In this document: positions 17,737 through 27,102 of the stretch, in pieces | Position numbering within the stretch: position 1 is the first letter of the stretch | How the letters are laid out: every line of letters begins with the position of its first letter | Source of the DNA: Bartonella australis AUST/NH1 | GTDB taxonomy: Bacteria; Pseudomonadota; Alphaproteobacteria; Rhizobiales; Rhizobiaceae | NCBI RefSeq assembly: GCF_000341355.1 | Contig: NC_020300.1 | Location: forward strand, 1,481,501-1,545,500 | Reading direction: 5' to 3' | Length of the DNA stretch: 64,000 bases | Translations under genes and position numbers: made by a program | Notes under the pieces: generated by a model | What the model saw: only the letters and a program-made list of their open reading frames with translations | Databases searched by the model: none | Told to the model about the DNA's origin: nothing

Positions 17737-18528
17737 GTGAAAAAACTGATTATTATGGTGACAATGATTGTACTTCTTGGAACACCAAATTTAGCGTGGG
17801 CTTATAGCGCGGGTATTATGGACTCAAAAACAACAAAGCATGTTGACGACATCAATCGTCGCCTAAAAAGCCAATGGGATAGAGAAGATAGAGAATATGC
17901 AGAAAGAAAGCGTAGTGTGGCAACAGCTGACGGTAGACTCAAAAGGCATATACAAGAGCAAACCGAACTCATAAAGAAACTCAAGAGTGGCCCAAAAACC
18001 GGAGCCAATGCAGATAAAATATACCGATCTATAACGGGGATACGAGATTTTAATATCCAAGACTCACCTCGCTATAAGCACTTTTCCAGCGGCCTTCAGT
18101 CGTTATATGCCCAAAACCTACAGGGTGATTTGAAGAAATTTTCCGCAGAGGTTCGGAATACACAGGCAAGGTTTCTAAGTTCCCTCGCGAATGTTCGCGC
18201 TGTGCACAATGCAATCGAAAACAGCAGACAATTAGTAGCTTTAAACGATAAAGCTCTGAGTTTGCAAAGCTTTGAGGAAGCAGAAGGACGCTTCAGACAG
18301 ATCCAAGAATTATCAAGCAAAGTTTCAGAAGCACAGGACATGAAGGCTGTATCTGATTTACAGGCCATTCTTAAAGGCAAGCAAGCTATGATCCAAAATG
18401 AAATGACAAAGCTGCAAATGATTGCGCACATGAGCGAAGCTGAACAAGCACTTATTGATCAACGAAATCGCGAACTTAACAAGAAAATATTGAGCAGTGC
18501 GAATATAGGAATGCCGATTATACAATGA
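17737..18528 (+). CDS. trwJ2: TrwJ/VirB5-like pilus-tip protein, copy 2
   Basis: 263 residues from GTG 17737 with aaaggggtaaaag upstream. Signal peptide to about WAYS (residue 25), then a long helical charged region. The C-terminal half (ALSLQSFEEAE, MKAVSDLQA, QNEMTKLQMIAHMS) matches copy 1; the N-terminal 110 residues do not match well. Upstream 50 bp resemble the trwK 3' end, so the duplicated unit begins inside trwK. Confidence 0.88.
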   Translation: MKKLIIMVTMIVLLGTPNLAWAYSAGIMDSKTTKHVDDINRRLKSQWDREDREYAERKRSVATADGRLKRHIQEQTELIKKLKSGPKTGANADKIYRSITGIRDFNIQDSPRYKHFSSGLQSLYAQNLQGDLKKFSAEVRNTQARFLSSLANVRAVHNAIENSRQLVALNDKALSLQSFEEAEGRFRQIQELSSKVSEAQDMKAVSDLQAILKGKQAMIQNEMTKLQMIAHMSEAEQALIDQRNRELNKKILSSANIGMPIIQ

Positions 18529-18757
18529 AATACCTTACAATGACCTCGCTTATCATACCGATTTTGTCCACTTTCAGAAATAGGAAGTCGGCACTGGATA
18601 TTCGACGCTATTTTGAAAATTTTTCAAAATGGAGGAAAGATTTAATCAGTATGAGCGCAATTTTGCTCCCCGAAAAGCGTAACGCAACTTATGTAAGTGC
18701 CGATACAGTGCCACATAAACTGGCAATCCAAGATGATGAGATACCGAGAATTCATTA
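18529..18757 (+). pseudogene. frameshifted paralogue of the small trwJ-trwI spacer gene
   Basis: The region after trwJ2 encodes, in one frame, a hydrophobic start (MTSLIIPILSTF, from 18540) and, in another frame, GSRHWIFDAILKIFQNGGK, which aligns with SGWHTVFDIIAKIRKNVQGK of the 50-codon ORF after trwJ1. One shift near 18575 joins them. A 77-codon open frame (18525-18758) also crosses it but has no homology I can see. Confidence 0.5.
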
Positions 18758-18769
18758 GAAAGGAATATT

Positions 18770-19660
18770 ATGGCCTTCCAGCTATTCACACAACTTTCTT
18801 CCAAAATTGACCAGACAACGGCAGCGTACGTCACTGATATTTCGTCTAAAGCAATCGCTGCGATTACGCCAGTCGTATCAGTCGGTCTGAGCCTTGCTTT
18901 CATCCTCTACGGATTTCTTATCATACGCGGCGTGATCGATATGCCAATCGCCGATTTTTTAAATCGCTACATACGAATAGGTATTATCACCTCGATTGCT
19001 CTAACAGGAGGACTTTATCAAAAAGAAATTGCTGAGTTGATCACAACGATGCCCGATGAATTAGTATCCGAACTCATTAGTGACACATCAAACAGTGACA
19101 CAATGACCAGGGTGATTGATAAAGCAGCGAAAAAAGGTTTTGACCGCGCAAATGAGGCTTTTGAAGAATCTGCATTTTTTGATTCTAACGGGCTGCTATA
19201 CGGGATTTTTGGCGTTATCATTCTGCTTGCAACAAGCACTTTAGTGGCGATCGGCGGAGCGTTAGCGTTCATTATATTAGCCAAAATTGCCCTTGCGATT
19301 CTTGCCGGCCTCGGACCACTTTTTATCTTTGCCCTGCTTTGGCAACCAACTTACCGCTTTTTTGAGCAATGGGTAACCCAAATGCTTAATTATGTGATTC
19401 TCATTGTGCTATTCGCCACTGTATTCAGCGTGATCATGAACATATTCGGGAATTATATGAATGATTTAAAATTTGATGGTGTGCAGAACGTGAGTTACTC
19501 ACTTGGTGGTGCTCTCATCTTATGCATTACCTCTGTCGTGCTCTTACTGAAATTAGCGGGCATTGCAGGTAATTTGGCAAAAGGTGTTACGCTTGGGCAT
19601 ATGTGGTTGAGACAAAATATGACATCTAGCTACCGCGGAAATCGCAATGCTCGTCGGTAA
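18770..19660 (+). CDS. trwI2: TrwI/VirB6-like polytopic membrane protein, copy 2
   Basis: 296 residues, same membrane layout as copy 1, with a longer basic tail (RQNMTSSYRGNRNARR). The first 160 codons and the 12 bp before the ATG are identical in DNA to copy 1 (18758-19251 equals 16301-16794); similarity stays high to about codon 200 and then falls, including synonymous and amino acid changes. It precedes the intact trwH and so belongs to the complete unit. Confidence 0.93.
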   Translation: MAFQLFTQLSSKIDQTTAAYVTDISSKAIAAITPVVSVGLSLAFILYGFLIIRGVIDMPIADFLNRYIRIGIITSIALTGGLYQKEIAELITTMPDELVSELISDTSNSDTMTRVIDKAAKKGFDRANEAFEESAFFDSNGLLYGIFGVIILLATSTLVAIGGALAFIILAKIALAILAGLGPLFIFALLWQPTYRFFEQWVTQMLNYVILIVLFATVFSVIMNIFGNYMNDLKFDGVQNVSYSLGGALILCITSVVLLLKLAGIAGNLAKGVTLGHMWLRQNMTSSYRGNRNARR

Positions 19661-19816
19661 GGGAATGTTTGGCGTAAATTTGCAGCGTATCCGTCCGTAT
19701 GTCAGATAACCAAAAACATAGCCAATAAGATCCTCTGCCATCAGTTAGATGCTTCCGGGACTAGAAAGTGAAATAATGACAAAAAACTGTTGTAAAAAAG
19801 CAATAACTGATTATTT

Positions 19817-19852
19817 ATTTACTTATCAAAATTGAAATATTGACAAGTAAAT
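19817..19852 (+). promoter_or_regulatory. dyad and -35-like box in the trwH leader
   Basis: atttactt (19817-19824) pairs with aagtaaat (19845-19852); ttgaca at 19840-19845 overlaps the right arm. The core tatcaaaatt...atattga is also kept before the dead trwH1 (17387-17408), where the arms read tatcaa/ttgata. Either an operator-promoter for trwH onward or an RNA hairpin protecting the downstream message. Confidence 0.35.
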
Positions 19853-19892
19853 GGTAGACTTGGCCTAATGGCCTCCAAAAAGGAGTATTGAA

Positions 19893-20036
19893 GTGAAATC
19901 AATCATTGCTGCAATTTTGATTATGGGCTTTTTAGCAGCCTGTACGTCGGCTCCGAAACCAAAACAGCCAGGGAGTTGGAATCGAGAGCCTGTCAATAAG
20001 ACGGTGCCTGACGAAGTTCAGCGGGGTGCAATATGA
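19893..20036 (+). CDS. trwH: TrwH/VirB7-like lipoprotein
   Basis: 47 residues, below the usual ORF cutoff. GTG start with aaaaggag upstream; hydrophobic signal with lipobox FLAAC (Cys17), then a proline/lysine-rich short domain. VirB7 lipoproteins anchor the VirB9-VirB10 core complex in the outer membrane. The TGA overlaps the ATG of trwG (atga at 20033). This is the intact copy; the upstream copy is dead. Confidence 0.88.
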   Translation: MKSIIAAILIMGFLAACTSAPKPKQPGSWNREPVNKTVPDEVQRGAI

Positions 20037-20731
20037 GAAAAAAGGAGGCAAAACCGGTCAAAGCCGAACAGCTTAAAAGTTATTATGAAGAAAGTCGTGG
20101 TCTGGAGCGCGATCTTATTAGCGAGTTCGTAAAATCGCGCAGCGCCGCTTGGCGGACAGCGGGTGCTGCTTGTATCTTCGGATTGCTCGGTATAGCGTGC
20201 GCGATTATTGGGTTTTCCCAACCAGCTCCTACCCCCTTGGTGCTGCGCGTCGATAACGCTACCGGCGCAGTCGATGCTATTTCGGTAATGCGTGAACATG
20301 AAACGAGTTATGGTGAAGTTGTAGACAAATACTGGCTTAATCAGTATGTGCTCAACCGTGAGAGCTACGACTATGATACTATTCAGTTGAACTATGACAC
20401 GACAGCGCTTTTGAGTGCACCAGCTGTTCAACAAGAGTTCTTCGGAATCTACGATGGTGAACATGCGCGCGACCGAATATTGTCTAATAAAGCGCGAATC
20501 ACCGTCAAGGTGCGATCGATCCAGCCAAATGGAAATGGTCAAGCAACCGTGCGTTTCACAACGCAGCAACACAACAGCAACGGTACCGATGATGCACAAA
20601 AGCACCAAATTGCGACGATTGGTTACACCTATATCGGTGCACCAATGAAATCATCTGATCGATTGCTCAACCCCCTCGGTTTCCAGGTTACAAGCTACCG
20701 TGCAGACCCGGAAATCCTCTCACATCATTGA
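20033..20731 (+). CDS. trwG: TrwG/VirB8-like inner membrane assembly protein
   Basis: 232 residues: cytoplasmic N-terminus of about 40, one membrane helix (TAGAACIFGLLGIACAIIGF region, 41-61), then the periplasmic VirB8 NTF2-like domain with SYGEVVDKYWLNQYV and the C-terminal NPLGFQVTSYR motif. VirB8 nucleates assembly by contacting VirB9, VirB10 and VirB5. Coupled to trwH by the 4-bp overlap. A 5' fragment of this gene is found at 17570. Confidence 0.93.
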   Translation: MRKKEAKPVKAEQLKSYYEESRGLERDLISEFVKSRSAAWRTAGAACIFGLLGIACAIIGFSQPAPTPLVLRVDNATGAVDAISVMREHETSYGEVVDKYWLNQYVLNRESYDYDTIQLNYDTTALLSAPAVQQEFFGIYDGEHARDRILSNKARITVKVRSIQPNGNGQATVRFTTQQHNSNGTDDAQKHQIATIGYTYIGAPMKSSDRLLNPLGFQVTSYRADPEILSHH

Positions 20732-20741
20732 GGAATTGATT

Positions 20742-21542
20742 ATGATGAAAAGACTTGCGTTTGTTGTCTTGCTGTCTTCGCTTCACGCAATGCCTGTGCG
20801 AGCACTTGAGACCCCATCCAATTCACGCTACGATCACCGGATACGCTATATAACCTACAACGTAGCTGATGTAGTCCAAATTGAAACTGTTCTTGGTGTA
20901 GCAACGCACATCATACTGGAGGAAGGTGAGCAGTATATAACTCACGCCTTCGGTGATGCTGATGCCTACGCCTTTGCCCAAAAAGGGCGGCATGTCTTTA
21001 TTAAACCTAAGGCCGAACTCGCCAATACTAATCTGATTATTGTTACCGATAAACGTAGCTATAAATTCCGGTTGCAATTCCGCAATGACCGCGCTGGTGC
21101 TACCTATGAGTTAGCTTTCCGTTATCCCGATACAGAATCTCGACAGCTTCGTGAAAACAGCGAACGCACTATTCTCGAGCACGCCTTTAATCGGGGAACG
21201 AAAGTGCACAACCTTAACTACACCATGAGCGGTGACAAAGATATTGCACCAATGAATGCTTGGGATAACGGGCACATCACCTACTTCAAATTCTCCGCTA
21301 ACGCGGACATACCGTCAATTTACGTAGTGGACGCTGAGGGGAATGAAAGTTTGATACCACATACCGTTTTAGGCGCTTCCAAAGAGATTATTGCGGTTAA
21401 TAAGATCAATCCCAGATGGATAATACGGCTCGGCAGCCGTGCTTTAGCCATCTTCAACGAAGCCTATAACCCTTATGGTATGCCAAGCACAACCAAAACG
21501 GTATCCCCAGCGGTTTATCGTATCAATAAAGGAGACAAATGA
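20742..21542 (+). CDS. trwF: TrwF/VirB9-like outer membrane core protein
   Basis: 266 residues. Signal peptide to about VRA (20), N-terminal VirB9 domain with YDHRIRYITYN, and the C-terminal domain with YTMSGDKDIAPMNAWDNG and TYFKF, which pairs with VirB7 at the outer membrane. ATG 20742 follows cattgagga; the frame extends upstream but that part overlaps trwG. Its TGA overlaps the trwE start. Confidence 0.93.
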   Translation: MMKRLAFVVLLSSLHAMPVRALETPSNSRYDHRIRYITYNVADVVQIETVLGVATHIILEEGEQYITHAFGDADAYAFAQKGRHVFIKPKAELANTNLIIVTDKRSYKFRLQFRNDRAGATYELAFRYPDTESRQLRENSERTILEHAFNRGTKVHNLNYTMSGDKDIAPMNAWDNGHITYFKFSANADIPSIYVVDAEGNESLIPHTVLGASKEIIAVNKINPRWIIRLGSRALAIFNEAYNPYGMPSTTKTVSPAVYRINKGDK

Positions 21543-22693
21543 TGTTCGGCAGAGAGAAAGGAGATGAAATCAACACAGGTGAAAAGCCGGATCACACCGA
21601 CACAAGATATATCGAAGGCGATTATGGCAGCTCTGAGTTAAATTCGGAACACCGCCCGACTATGCCTGGTTCGCGTGCATTATTGGTCGTTGTACTTGTT
21701 GCCATAATAGCGATACCCGTTGCTCTATCTTGGAAAGCATTGAGTATGCGCAATGCCATAGAAGCTAGCGAAGAAGATGAGCAATTAACCGTGCAACAAG
21801 TTATACCAAGTTATACCCCCCGAGTGATTAAGGAAGAGCCTCCAATCCCAGAAAAAGCGCCGCCGAGAGAGGAAGCTCCTCCGTCAGACTGGAGTCAACT
21901 TATTCAGACAGCTCTTCCATCGCAACTTGTTGATGACGTAGAAGAATTAGCGCGTAAACGTATGTTGAATTCTGGCCTTGTCAGTAGTTCTGGTGGAACA
22001 GATGCCGCGCATACCCCAAAAGCTGCGACACCCACTGACGATGATAAAGGTCCTACCAGTAAATTATCTGAGCAGTTACAACCAGTGCGATTAAGCGAAT
22101 CGCGTGCAAGTCGACTCCGTAACCGTGACCTCATTATCACGCAGGGAACACAGTTAGATTGTGTCCTTGCAACGAAGATTACTACAGCGCAACCAGGAAT
22201 GACTACGTGCCATTTAACACGTGACATTTATTCCACAAGCGGCCGAGTCGTTCTTCTCGATCGTGGTTCCAAGATTATTGGCTTTTACCAAAGCGGCGTA
22301 CAGCAAGGACAAAATCGCGTTTTTGTGCAGTGGTCACGCGTTGAAACACCGTCCGGTGTTATCATCGATCTTGACTCGCCTGGAACTGGTCCACTTGGCG
22401 AAGCAGGCATTGGTGGCTGGGTTGATCGACATTTTTGGGAGCGATTTAGTAACGCGATCATGATTAGCCTAATCACCGACTTCGGCGGTTGGCTGAGGGA
22501 CACGCATCTGAAGAAGGACAACAAGTCGCCCCCTGCCCTAGATACGCGGGACGCTCAGTCCGTCACTACAGAAATTCTCCAAAGTTCGATGAATATTGCT
22601 CCAACACTTTACAAAAATCAAGGCGAGCGAGTCAGCATCTTTGTCGCTCGTGATCTGGATTTTAGCGATGTCTACGCTCTCAAGGCAAACTAA
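21539..22693 (+). CDS. trwE: TrwE/VirB10-like core channel protein
   Basis: 384 residues. Short cytoplasmic N-terminus, membrane helix about 43-64 (LLVVVLVAIIAIPVAL), proline/glutamate-rich periplasmic linker (EEPPIPEKAPPREEAPP), then the C-terminal barrel with ITQGTQLDCVLATKI, LDRGSKIIGFY, and the antenna region near residue 285. VirB10 spans both membranes and opens the outer pore in response to the ATPases. Overlaps trwF and trwD at its ends. Confidence 0.94.
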   Translation: MMFGREKGDEINTGEKPDHTDTRYIEGDYGSSELNSEHRPTMPGSRALLVVVLVAIIAIPVALSWKALSMRNAIEASEEDEQLTVQQVIPSYTPRVIKEEPPIPEKAPPREEAPPSDWSQLIQTALPSQLVDDVEELARKRMLNSGLVSSSGGTDAAHTPKAATPTDDDKGPTSKLSEQLQPVRLSESRASRLRNRDLIITQGTQLDCVLATKITTAQPGMTTCHLTRDIYSTSGRVVLLDRGSKIIGFYQSGVQQGQNRVFVQWSRVETPSGVIIDLDSPGTGPLGEAGIGGWVDRHFWERFSNAIMISLITDFGGWLRDTHLKKDNKSPPALDTRDAQSVTTEILQSSMNIAPTLYKNQGERVSIFVARDLDFSDVYALKAN

Positions 22694-23732
22694 CCAAGTA
22701 CTGCAGAAAGATCAAGCGATCGCGCAACTCTTGCGACCGCTTGATCGTTTTTTAGAAGCGGAAGATGTCATCGAGCTGTCTATCTGTCGCCCCGGTGAAA
22801 TATGGACAAAAACTTTTGAAGGGTGGCAGGTCCATAAAATGCCCGAGCTGACAACCTCTTTTTTGCAGACCCTTATTACGGCCGTTATCGTTTATAATGG
22901 AGTAACTCCCAAAAGCGTTAATTATGTAATTTTGCCCGGAGGGCAGCGTGGTACAATTGTGCAGACGCCTGCCGTCGTCGATGGGACGTTATCGTTTGTT
23001 ATTCGTAAGCATTCTCTCATCGCTAAAACATTGGACGAACTTAGCAACGAGGGCGCATTTGATAGCTTTATCGATGTAAGCTTTAGCAAACCTTCAGAAA
23101 AAGAAGCAAAAAATTTACTGTCAGCACAGGATTTTACGCGGTTAGAGCCATTTGAAGTAGAACTGTTGCAGTTCAAACGTAATGGTAAAATGCGCGAATT
23201 TCTGGAACAATGCATATTCTACAAGCGCAATATCATCATTGCGGGAAAGACAGGATCGGGTAAGACCACATTCGCTCGGTCTCTGATCGAAAAGATACCC
23301 GTGGAAGAACGTATTATCACAATTGAGGATGTTCACGAACTTTTTCTGCCCAATCACCCTAATCACGTGCATATGCTCTATGGTTATGGCGCAGGCCGCA
23401 TCTCAGCCCATGAGTGCTTGAATGCATGCATGCGCCAATCACCTGACCGAATTTTTCTCGCTGAGCTACGCGGTGACGAAGCATGGGAATACCTTAATTC
23501 TTTGAATACCGGGCATCCCGGCTCGGTCACTACGGTCCACGCCAACAACGCACTACAGACATTCGAACGGTGCGCCACACTGATTAAGAGATCAGAAATT
23601 GGCCGCCAATTTGATATGCAAATGATAAAGCTCGTTCTTTATACGACTATCGACGTTGTTTTATTTTTCAAGGACCGGAAACTTACTGAAGTTTTTTATG
23701 ATCCAATTTTCTCAAAATCGAAAATGGCCTAA
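22668..23732 (+). CDS. trwD: TrwD/VirB11-like hexameric ATPase
   Basis: 354 residues from ATG 22668, which overlaps the trwE end by 26 bp; the frame is open further upstream but that would run deep into trwE. VirB11 traffic ATPase: Walker A GKTGSGKT (193-200), Asp box ITIEDVHELFL, Walker B-like FLAELRGDEAW, and the His box TGHPGSVTTVHAN. Works at the base of the machine, switching between pilus assembly and secretion. Last gene of the locus. Confidence 0.94.
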   Translation: MSTLSRQTNQVLQKDQAIAQLLRPLDRFLEAEDVIELSICRPGEIWTKTFEGWQVHKMPELTTSFLQTLITAVIVYNGVTPKSVNYVILPGGQRGTIVQTPAVVDGTLSFVIRKHSLIAKTLDELSNEGAFDSFIDVSFSKPSEKEAKNLLSAQDFTRLEPFEVELLQFKRNGKMREFLEQCIFYKRNIIIAGKTGSGKTTFARSLIEKIPVEERIITIEDVHELFLPNHPNHVHMLYGYGAGRISAHECLNACMRQSPDRIFLAELRGDEAWEYLNSLNTGHPGSVTTVHANNALQTFERCATLIKRSEIGRQFDMQMIKLVLYTTIDVVLFFKDRKLTEVFYDPIFSKSKMA

Positions 23733-23765
23733 TTTTTTTTGACAAGGTCGAAAAACCCGATAAAA

Positions 23766-23790
23766 AGCCCGCGGCAACGCGCCGCGGGCT
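23766..23790 (+). terminator. GC-rich hairpin after trwD
   Basis: 10-bp perfect stem agcccgcggc / gccgcgggct with 5-nt loop, followed by ctctctt. Strong stem, weak T tract. Confidence 0.7.
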
Positions 23791-23795
23791 CTCTT

Positions 23796-23815
23796 GCATC
23801 AACCTGATGCTTTTT
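23796..23815 (+). terminator. second, T-tailed hairpin after trwD
   Basis: gcatca-acc-tgatgc followed directly by ttttt. Together with the previous hairpin it forms a tandem terminator at the end of the trw locus. Confidence 0.6.
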
Positions 23816-24053
23816 AACCTAAGCCGCCGTTTTTATTCAATTTTTTCGGCAAATTTTTGGCACTTCTGCAATATACAAATAAAAAATTGGCATAAAGTGA
23901 TGAAAAATACGCACGACGGCCCCTTCCCCCCTGCACTTCGCTGCCTTAAGCAACTCACTTCCTTATTTCAAAAGTAAGTGCCCTTCAGCCACTGAAGGTA
24001 AAAAAGGAGCGCGCACAACCCCTGTGCCCCATCATGACCCTCAGGGCGTCCTT
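23816..24053. other. intergenic, trw terminator to sdhB stop
   Basis: No gene. A 7-bp stem (ccttcag-cca-ctgaagg, 23982-23998) lies downstream of sdhB on the minus strand but has no T run. Confidence 0.5.
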
Positions 24054-24833
24054 TTAAAGGCGGCGCTCAATCATAAGCTTCTTAATTTCAGCAATCGCCT
24101 TAGCTGGATTTAAACCCTTCGGACAAGTTTGCGTACAATTCATAATTGTATGGCACCGGTAAAGCCGGAAAGGATCTTCCAGATTATCGAGACGCTCACC
24201 GCACATCTCATCACGCGAATCGGCAATCCAACGGTAAGCCTGCAATAAAATAGCCGGCCCTAAATAACGATCGCCGTTCCACCAATAACTCGGGCACGAC
24301 GTCTGACAACATGCGCAAAGAATACACTCGTACAAACCGTCTATTTTTTGACGATCAGAGTAGCTTTGCAACCACTCTTTTACAGGCTCAGGTGAAACAG
24401 TCTGCAGCCAAGGTTCAATAACGCGGTGCTGCGCATAAAAGTGGCTTAAATCAGGAACTAGATCTTTAACAACCGGCATAGAAGGGAGTGGATACACTTT
24501 AATTGGGTGTCGCACGTCGTCCATACCTTTTGTACATGCCAGCGTATTCGTCCCGTCAATGTTCATCGCACATGAACCACAGATACCTTCACGACACGAC
24601 CGACGAAGCGTTAAAGTTGGGTCAATGTGATTCTTAATGAACAAAAGGCCGTCAAGAATCATCGGGCCGCAAGCTGAACGGTCCACGTAATAGGTATCAA
24701 GACGAGGATTCTCCTCATCATCTGGCGACCAACGATAAACGTGAAATTCCGTCACCCGCTCAGCACCCTCCGGTTTAGGCCAAACTTTCCCAGCTTTAAC
24801 TCGAGAATTTTTAGGGAGCCTAATTTGTACCAT
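24054..24833 (-). CDS. sdhB: succinate dehydrogenase iron-sulfur subunit
   Basis: Electron-transfer subunit of complex II, TCA cycle/respiration. 259 residues with the three cluster motifs: 2Fe-2S ([15 protein letters not shown]), 4Fe-4S ([11 protein letters not shown]) and 3Fe-4S ([15 protein letters not shown]). 15 bp after sdhA in the sdhC-D-A-B order. Here it is the last gene before the trw island. Confidence 0.97.
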   Translation of the reverse strand: MVQIRLPKNSRVKAGKVWPKPEGAERVTEFHVYRWSPDDEENPRLDTYYVDRSACGPMILDGLLFIKNHIDPTLTLRRSCREGICGSCAMNIDGTNTLACTKGMDDVRHPIKVYPLPSMPVVKDLVPDLSHFYAQHRVIEPWLQTVSPEPVKEWLQSYSDRQKIDGLYECILCACCQTSCPSYWWNGDRYLGPAILLQAYRWIADSRDEMCGERLDNLEDPFRLYRCHTIMNCTQTCPKGLNPAKAIAEIKKLMIERRL

Positions 24834-24848
24834 AACTCATCCTTCCCC

Positions 24849-26693
24849 TTAGTAAACACGTTTCTTAGGAGCAATGCGTTTCAATTCAATACCGCCATCC
24901 ACTTCAGAGGTTAATGGATCTACATGAACAGGCCGATATGACAATGTCACTTTCCCGTCTTTTGATAAACGCGAAAGCGTATGATGACGCCAATTTTTAT
25001 CATCACGCTCTGGATAATCTTCACGTGCATGCGCCCCGCGGCTCTCCAAACGCGCCTCCGCGGAATAAACAGTCGTGATTGCATTAGCCATGAGATTTTC
25101 AAGTTCTAATGTTTCTACTAAATCAGAATTCCATATTAACGAACGGTCTGTCACTTTAATATCGGACAACTCATCCCAAATTTTGCTCATCCGCCGGCAC
25201 CCTTGTTGCAAAGAATCAGCTGTACGGAACACTGCTGCATCTTCCTGCATAGCGCGCTGCATTTTCTCGCGCAGCATAGCCGTTGGCATATCCCCTTTAG
25301 CGAAGCGCAAACGGTCAAAACGCGCTATAATCTCATCGACAACTACTTCATTAAGTGGCGGAATCTCCGCATTACGGTCGATCACTTCACCGGCACGAAT
25401 CGCCGCTGCGCGCCCGAACACTACAAGATCAATGAGTGAATTTGAGCCTAAACGATTAGCACCATGGACAGAAGCACATCCTGCCTCTCCCACCGCCATC
25501 AAACCCGGCTGAACGCGATCAGGGGAATCAGCCGTCGGATTTAAAACTTCCCCAAAGTAATTAGTGGGAATACCACCCATATTATAATGAACTGTTGGAA
25601 GAACAGGGATAGGTTCTTTCGTTACGTCAACACCTGCAAAAATCCGCGCTGACTCAGATATTCCTGGCAAACGCTCGTGCAATATAGCGGGGTCAATATG
25701 GTTGAGAACCAAATGAATATGATCCTTCTTGGGACCAACACCGCGCCCTTCGCGAATTTCAAGCGTTATACAACGTGAAACCAGATCACGCGAAGCCAAA
25801 TCTTTAAAAGAAGGGGCATAACGTTCCATAAAGCGTTCACCCTCAGAATTGACTAAATAGCCTCCTTCACCCCGCGCTCCTTCCGTGATTAAGCAACCGG
25901 AGCCATAAATACCTGTAGGATGAAATTGAACAAATTCCATATCCTGAAGCGGTAATCCAGCGCGCGCTACCATTCCCCCACCATCGCCTGTACAAGTATG
26001 AGCCGATGTGGCAGAAAAATAAGCACGCCCGTAACCACCTGTTGCAAGAACGACCATTTTTGCAGAAAAGCGGTGGATTGTACCATCATCAAGATTCCAC
26101 GCAACAACGCCCGTACACACACCATCGGTCATGATCAAATCAAGTGCGAAATATTCGATAAAAAATTGCGCATTATGCTTTAAGCTCTGCCCGTAAAGTG
26201 TGTGCAAAATCGCATGACCGGTGCGATCAGCCGCAGCACAAGTACGTTGAACTGGTGGCCCTTCTCCAAATTCTGTCGTATGCCCACCAAAAGGACGTTG
26301 ATAAATTTTTCCCTCTTGTGTGCGTGAAAAAGGAACCCCATAATGCTCCAATTCATAAACAGCCGCCGGCGCGTTACGCACCAGATATTCCATTGCATCA
26401 GTATCGCCAAGCCAATCAGACCCTTTGACTGTGTCATACAAGTGCCACTGCCAATTATCAGGTCCCATATTTGCGAGCGATGCCGCAATGCCACCTTGTG
26501 CTGCAACCGTGTGTGATCTGGTTGGGAAAACCTTCGTGATACACGCTGTTCTCAATCCCTGCTCGGCCATACCAAGAGTTGCGCGCAAACCGGCACCACC
26601 TGCGCCAACAACAACAACATCAAATTTATGATCCACGTAGCTATAAGGCGCGTTACCCGCTCTCGCACCTAAAGATGACATCGTACTTACCAT
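24849..26693 (-). CDS. sdhA: succinate dehydrogenase flavoprotein subunit
   Basis: Catalytic subunit oxidising succinate to fumarate. 614 residues: FAD-binding [12 protein letters not shown] near residue 30, covalent-flavin His in [10 protein letters not shown], substrate residues in [10 protein letters not shown] and the [11 protein letters not shown] motif. Usual length. Third gene of the sdh operon. Confidence 0.98.
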   Translation of the reverse strand: MVSTMSSLGARAGNAPYSYVDHKFDVVVVGAGGAGLRATLGMAEQGLRTACITKVFPTRSHTVAAQGGIAASLANMGPDNWQWHLYDTVKGSDWLGDTDAMEYLVRNAPAAVYELEHYGVPFSRTQEGKIYQRPFGGHTTEFGEGPPVQRTCAAADRTGHAILHTLYGQSLKHNAQFFIEYFALDLIMTDGVCTGVVAWNLDDGTIHRFSAKMVVLATGGYGRAYFSATSAHTCTGDGGGMVARAGLPLQDMEFVQFHPTGIYGSGCLITEGARGEGGYLVNSEGERFMERYAPSFKDLASRDLVSRCITLEIREGRGVGPKKDHIHLVLNHIDPAILHERLPGISESARIFAGVDVTKEPIPVLPTVHYNMGGIPTNYFGEVLNPTADSPDRVQPGLMAVGEAGCASVHGANRLGSNSLIDLVVFGRAAAIRAGEVIDRNAEIPPLNEVVVDEIIARFDRLRFAKGDMPTAMLREKMQRAMQEDAAVFRTADSLQQGCRRMSKIWDELSDIKVTDRSLIWNSDLVETLELENLMANAITTVYSAEARLESRGAHAREDYPERDDKNWRHHTLSRLSKDGKVTLSYRPVHVDPLTSEVDGGIELKRIAPKKRVY

Positions 26694-26697
26694 ATTG

Positions 26698-27084
26698 TTA
26701 AGCCCCTAACGCAATTTTCAGAAGAGCAAAAATGATCACGCCACCTAAAATAGAACAAAATAAGACATTCAATATCAAAAATAAGATCCGCACATTTTCG
26801 CTTGGAACATAATCTTCAATAACAACCTGCATCCCGAGTTTCATATGATAAAGGTTTAAAAAAATCATCAACCCCATCAAAACGGCGATAACGGGATGCG
26901 CAAGCCGCGCGTGAACGGCGTCGTAATCTTTCCCAACAACTGAAAGAATGAGGATAATAAAAAATACTACAAGCGGTATATTAAGGAAACCTGTTAGACG
27001 CTGTAACCAAAAATGCCCTGTGCCTTCATGCGCACTCCCTAAACCGCGCACTTTCCCGAGTTCTGTCCGAAAATCTTTGTTCAT
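26698..27084 (-). CDS. sdhD: succinate dehydrogenase membrane anchor subunit
   Basis: 128 residues, three membrane helices, with the quinone-site and haem region around [31 protein letters not shown] at the N-terminus is typical for alphaproteobacterial SdhD. 18 bp after sdhC. Confidence 0.93.
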   Translation of the reverse strand: MNKDFRTELGKVRGLGSAHEGTGHFWLQRLTGFLNIPLVVFFIILILSVVGKDYDAVHARLAHPVIAVLMGLMIFLNLYHMKLGMQVVIEDYVPSENVRILFLILNVLFCSILGGVIIFALLKIALGA

Positions 27085-27102
27085 ACTTCTCTTTATCCCT
27101 GA

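Noticed and set aside
18525..18758. 77-codon open frame between trwJ2 and trwI2 as an intact gene
   Set aside because: Homology to the 50-codon spacer ORF after trwJ1 is split over two frames, so this open frame is probably fortuitous.
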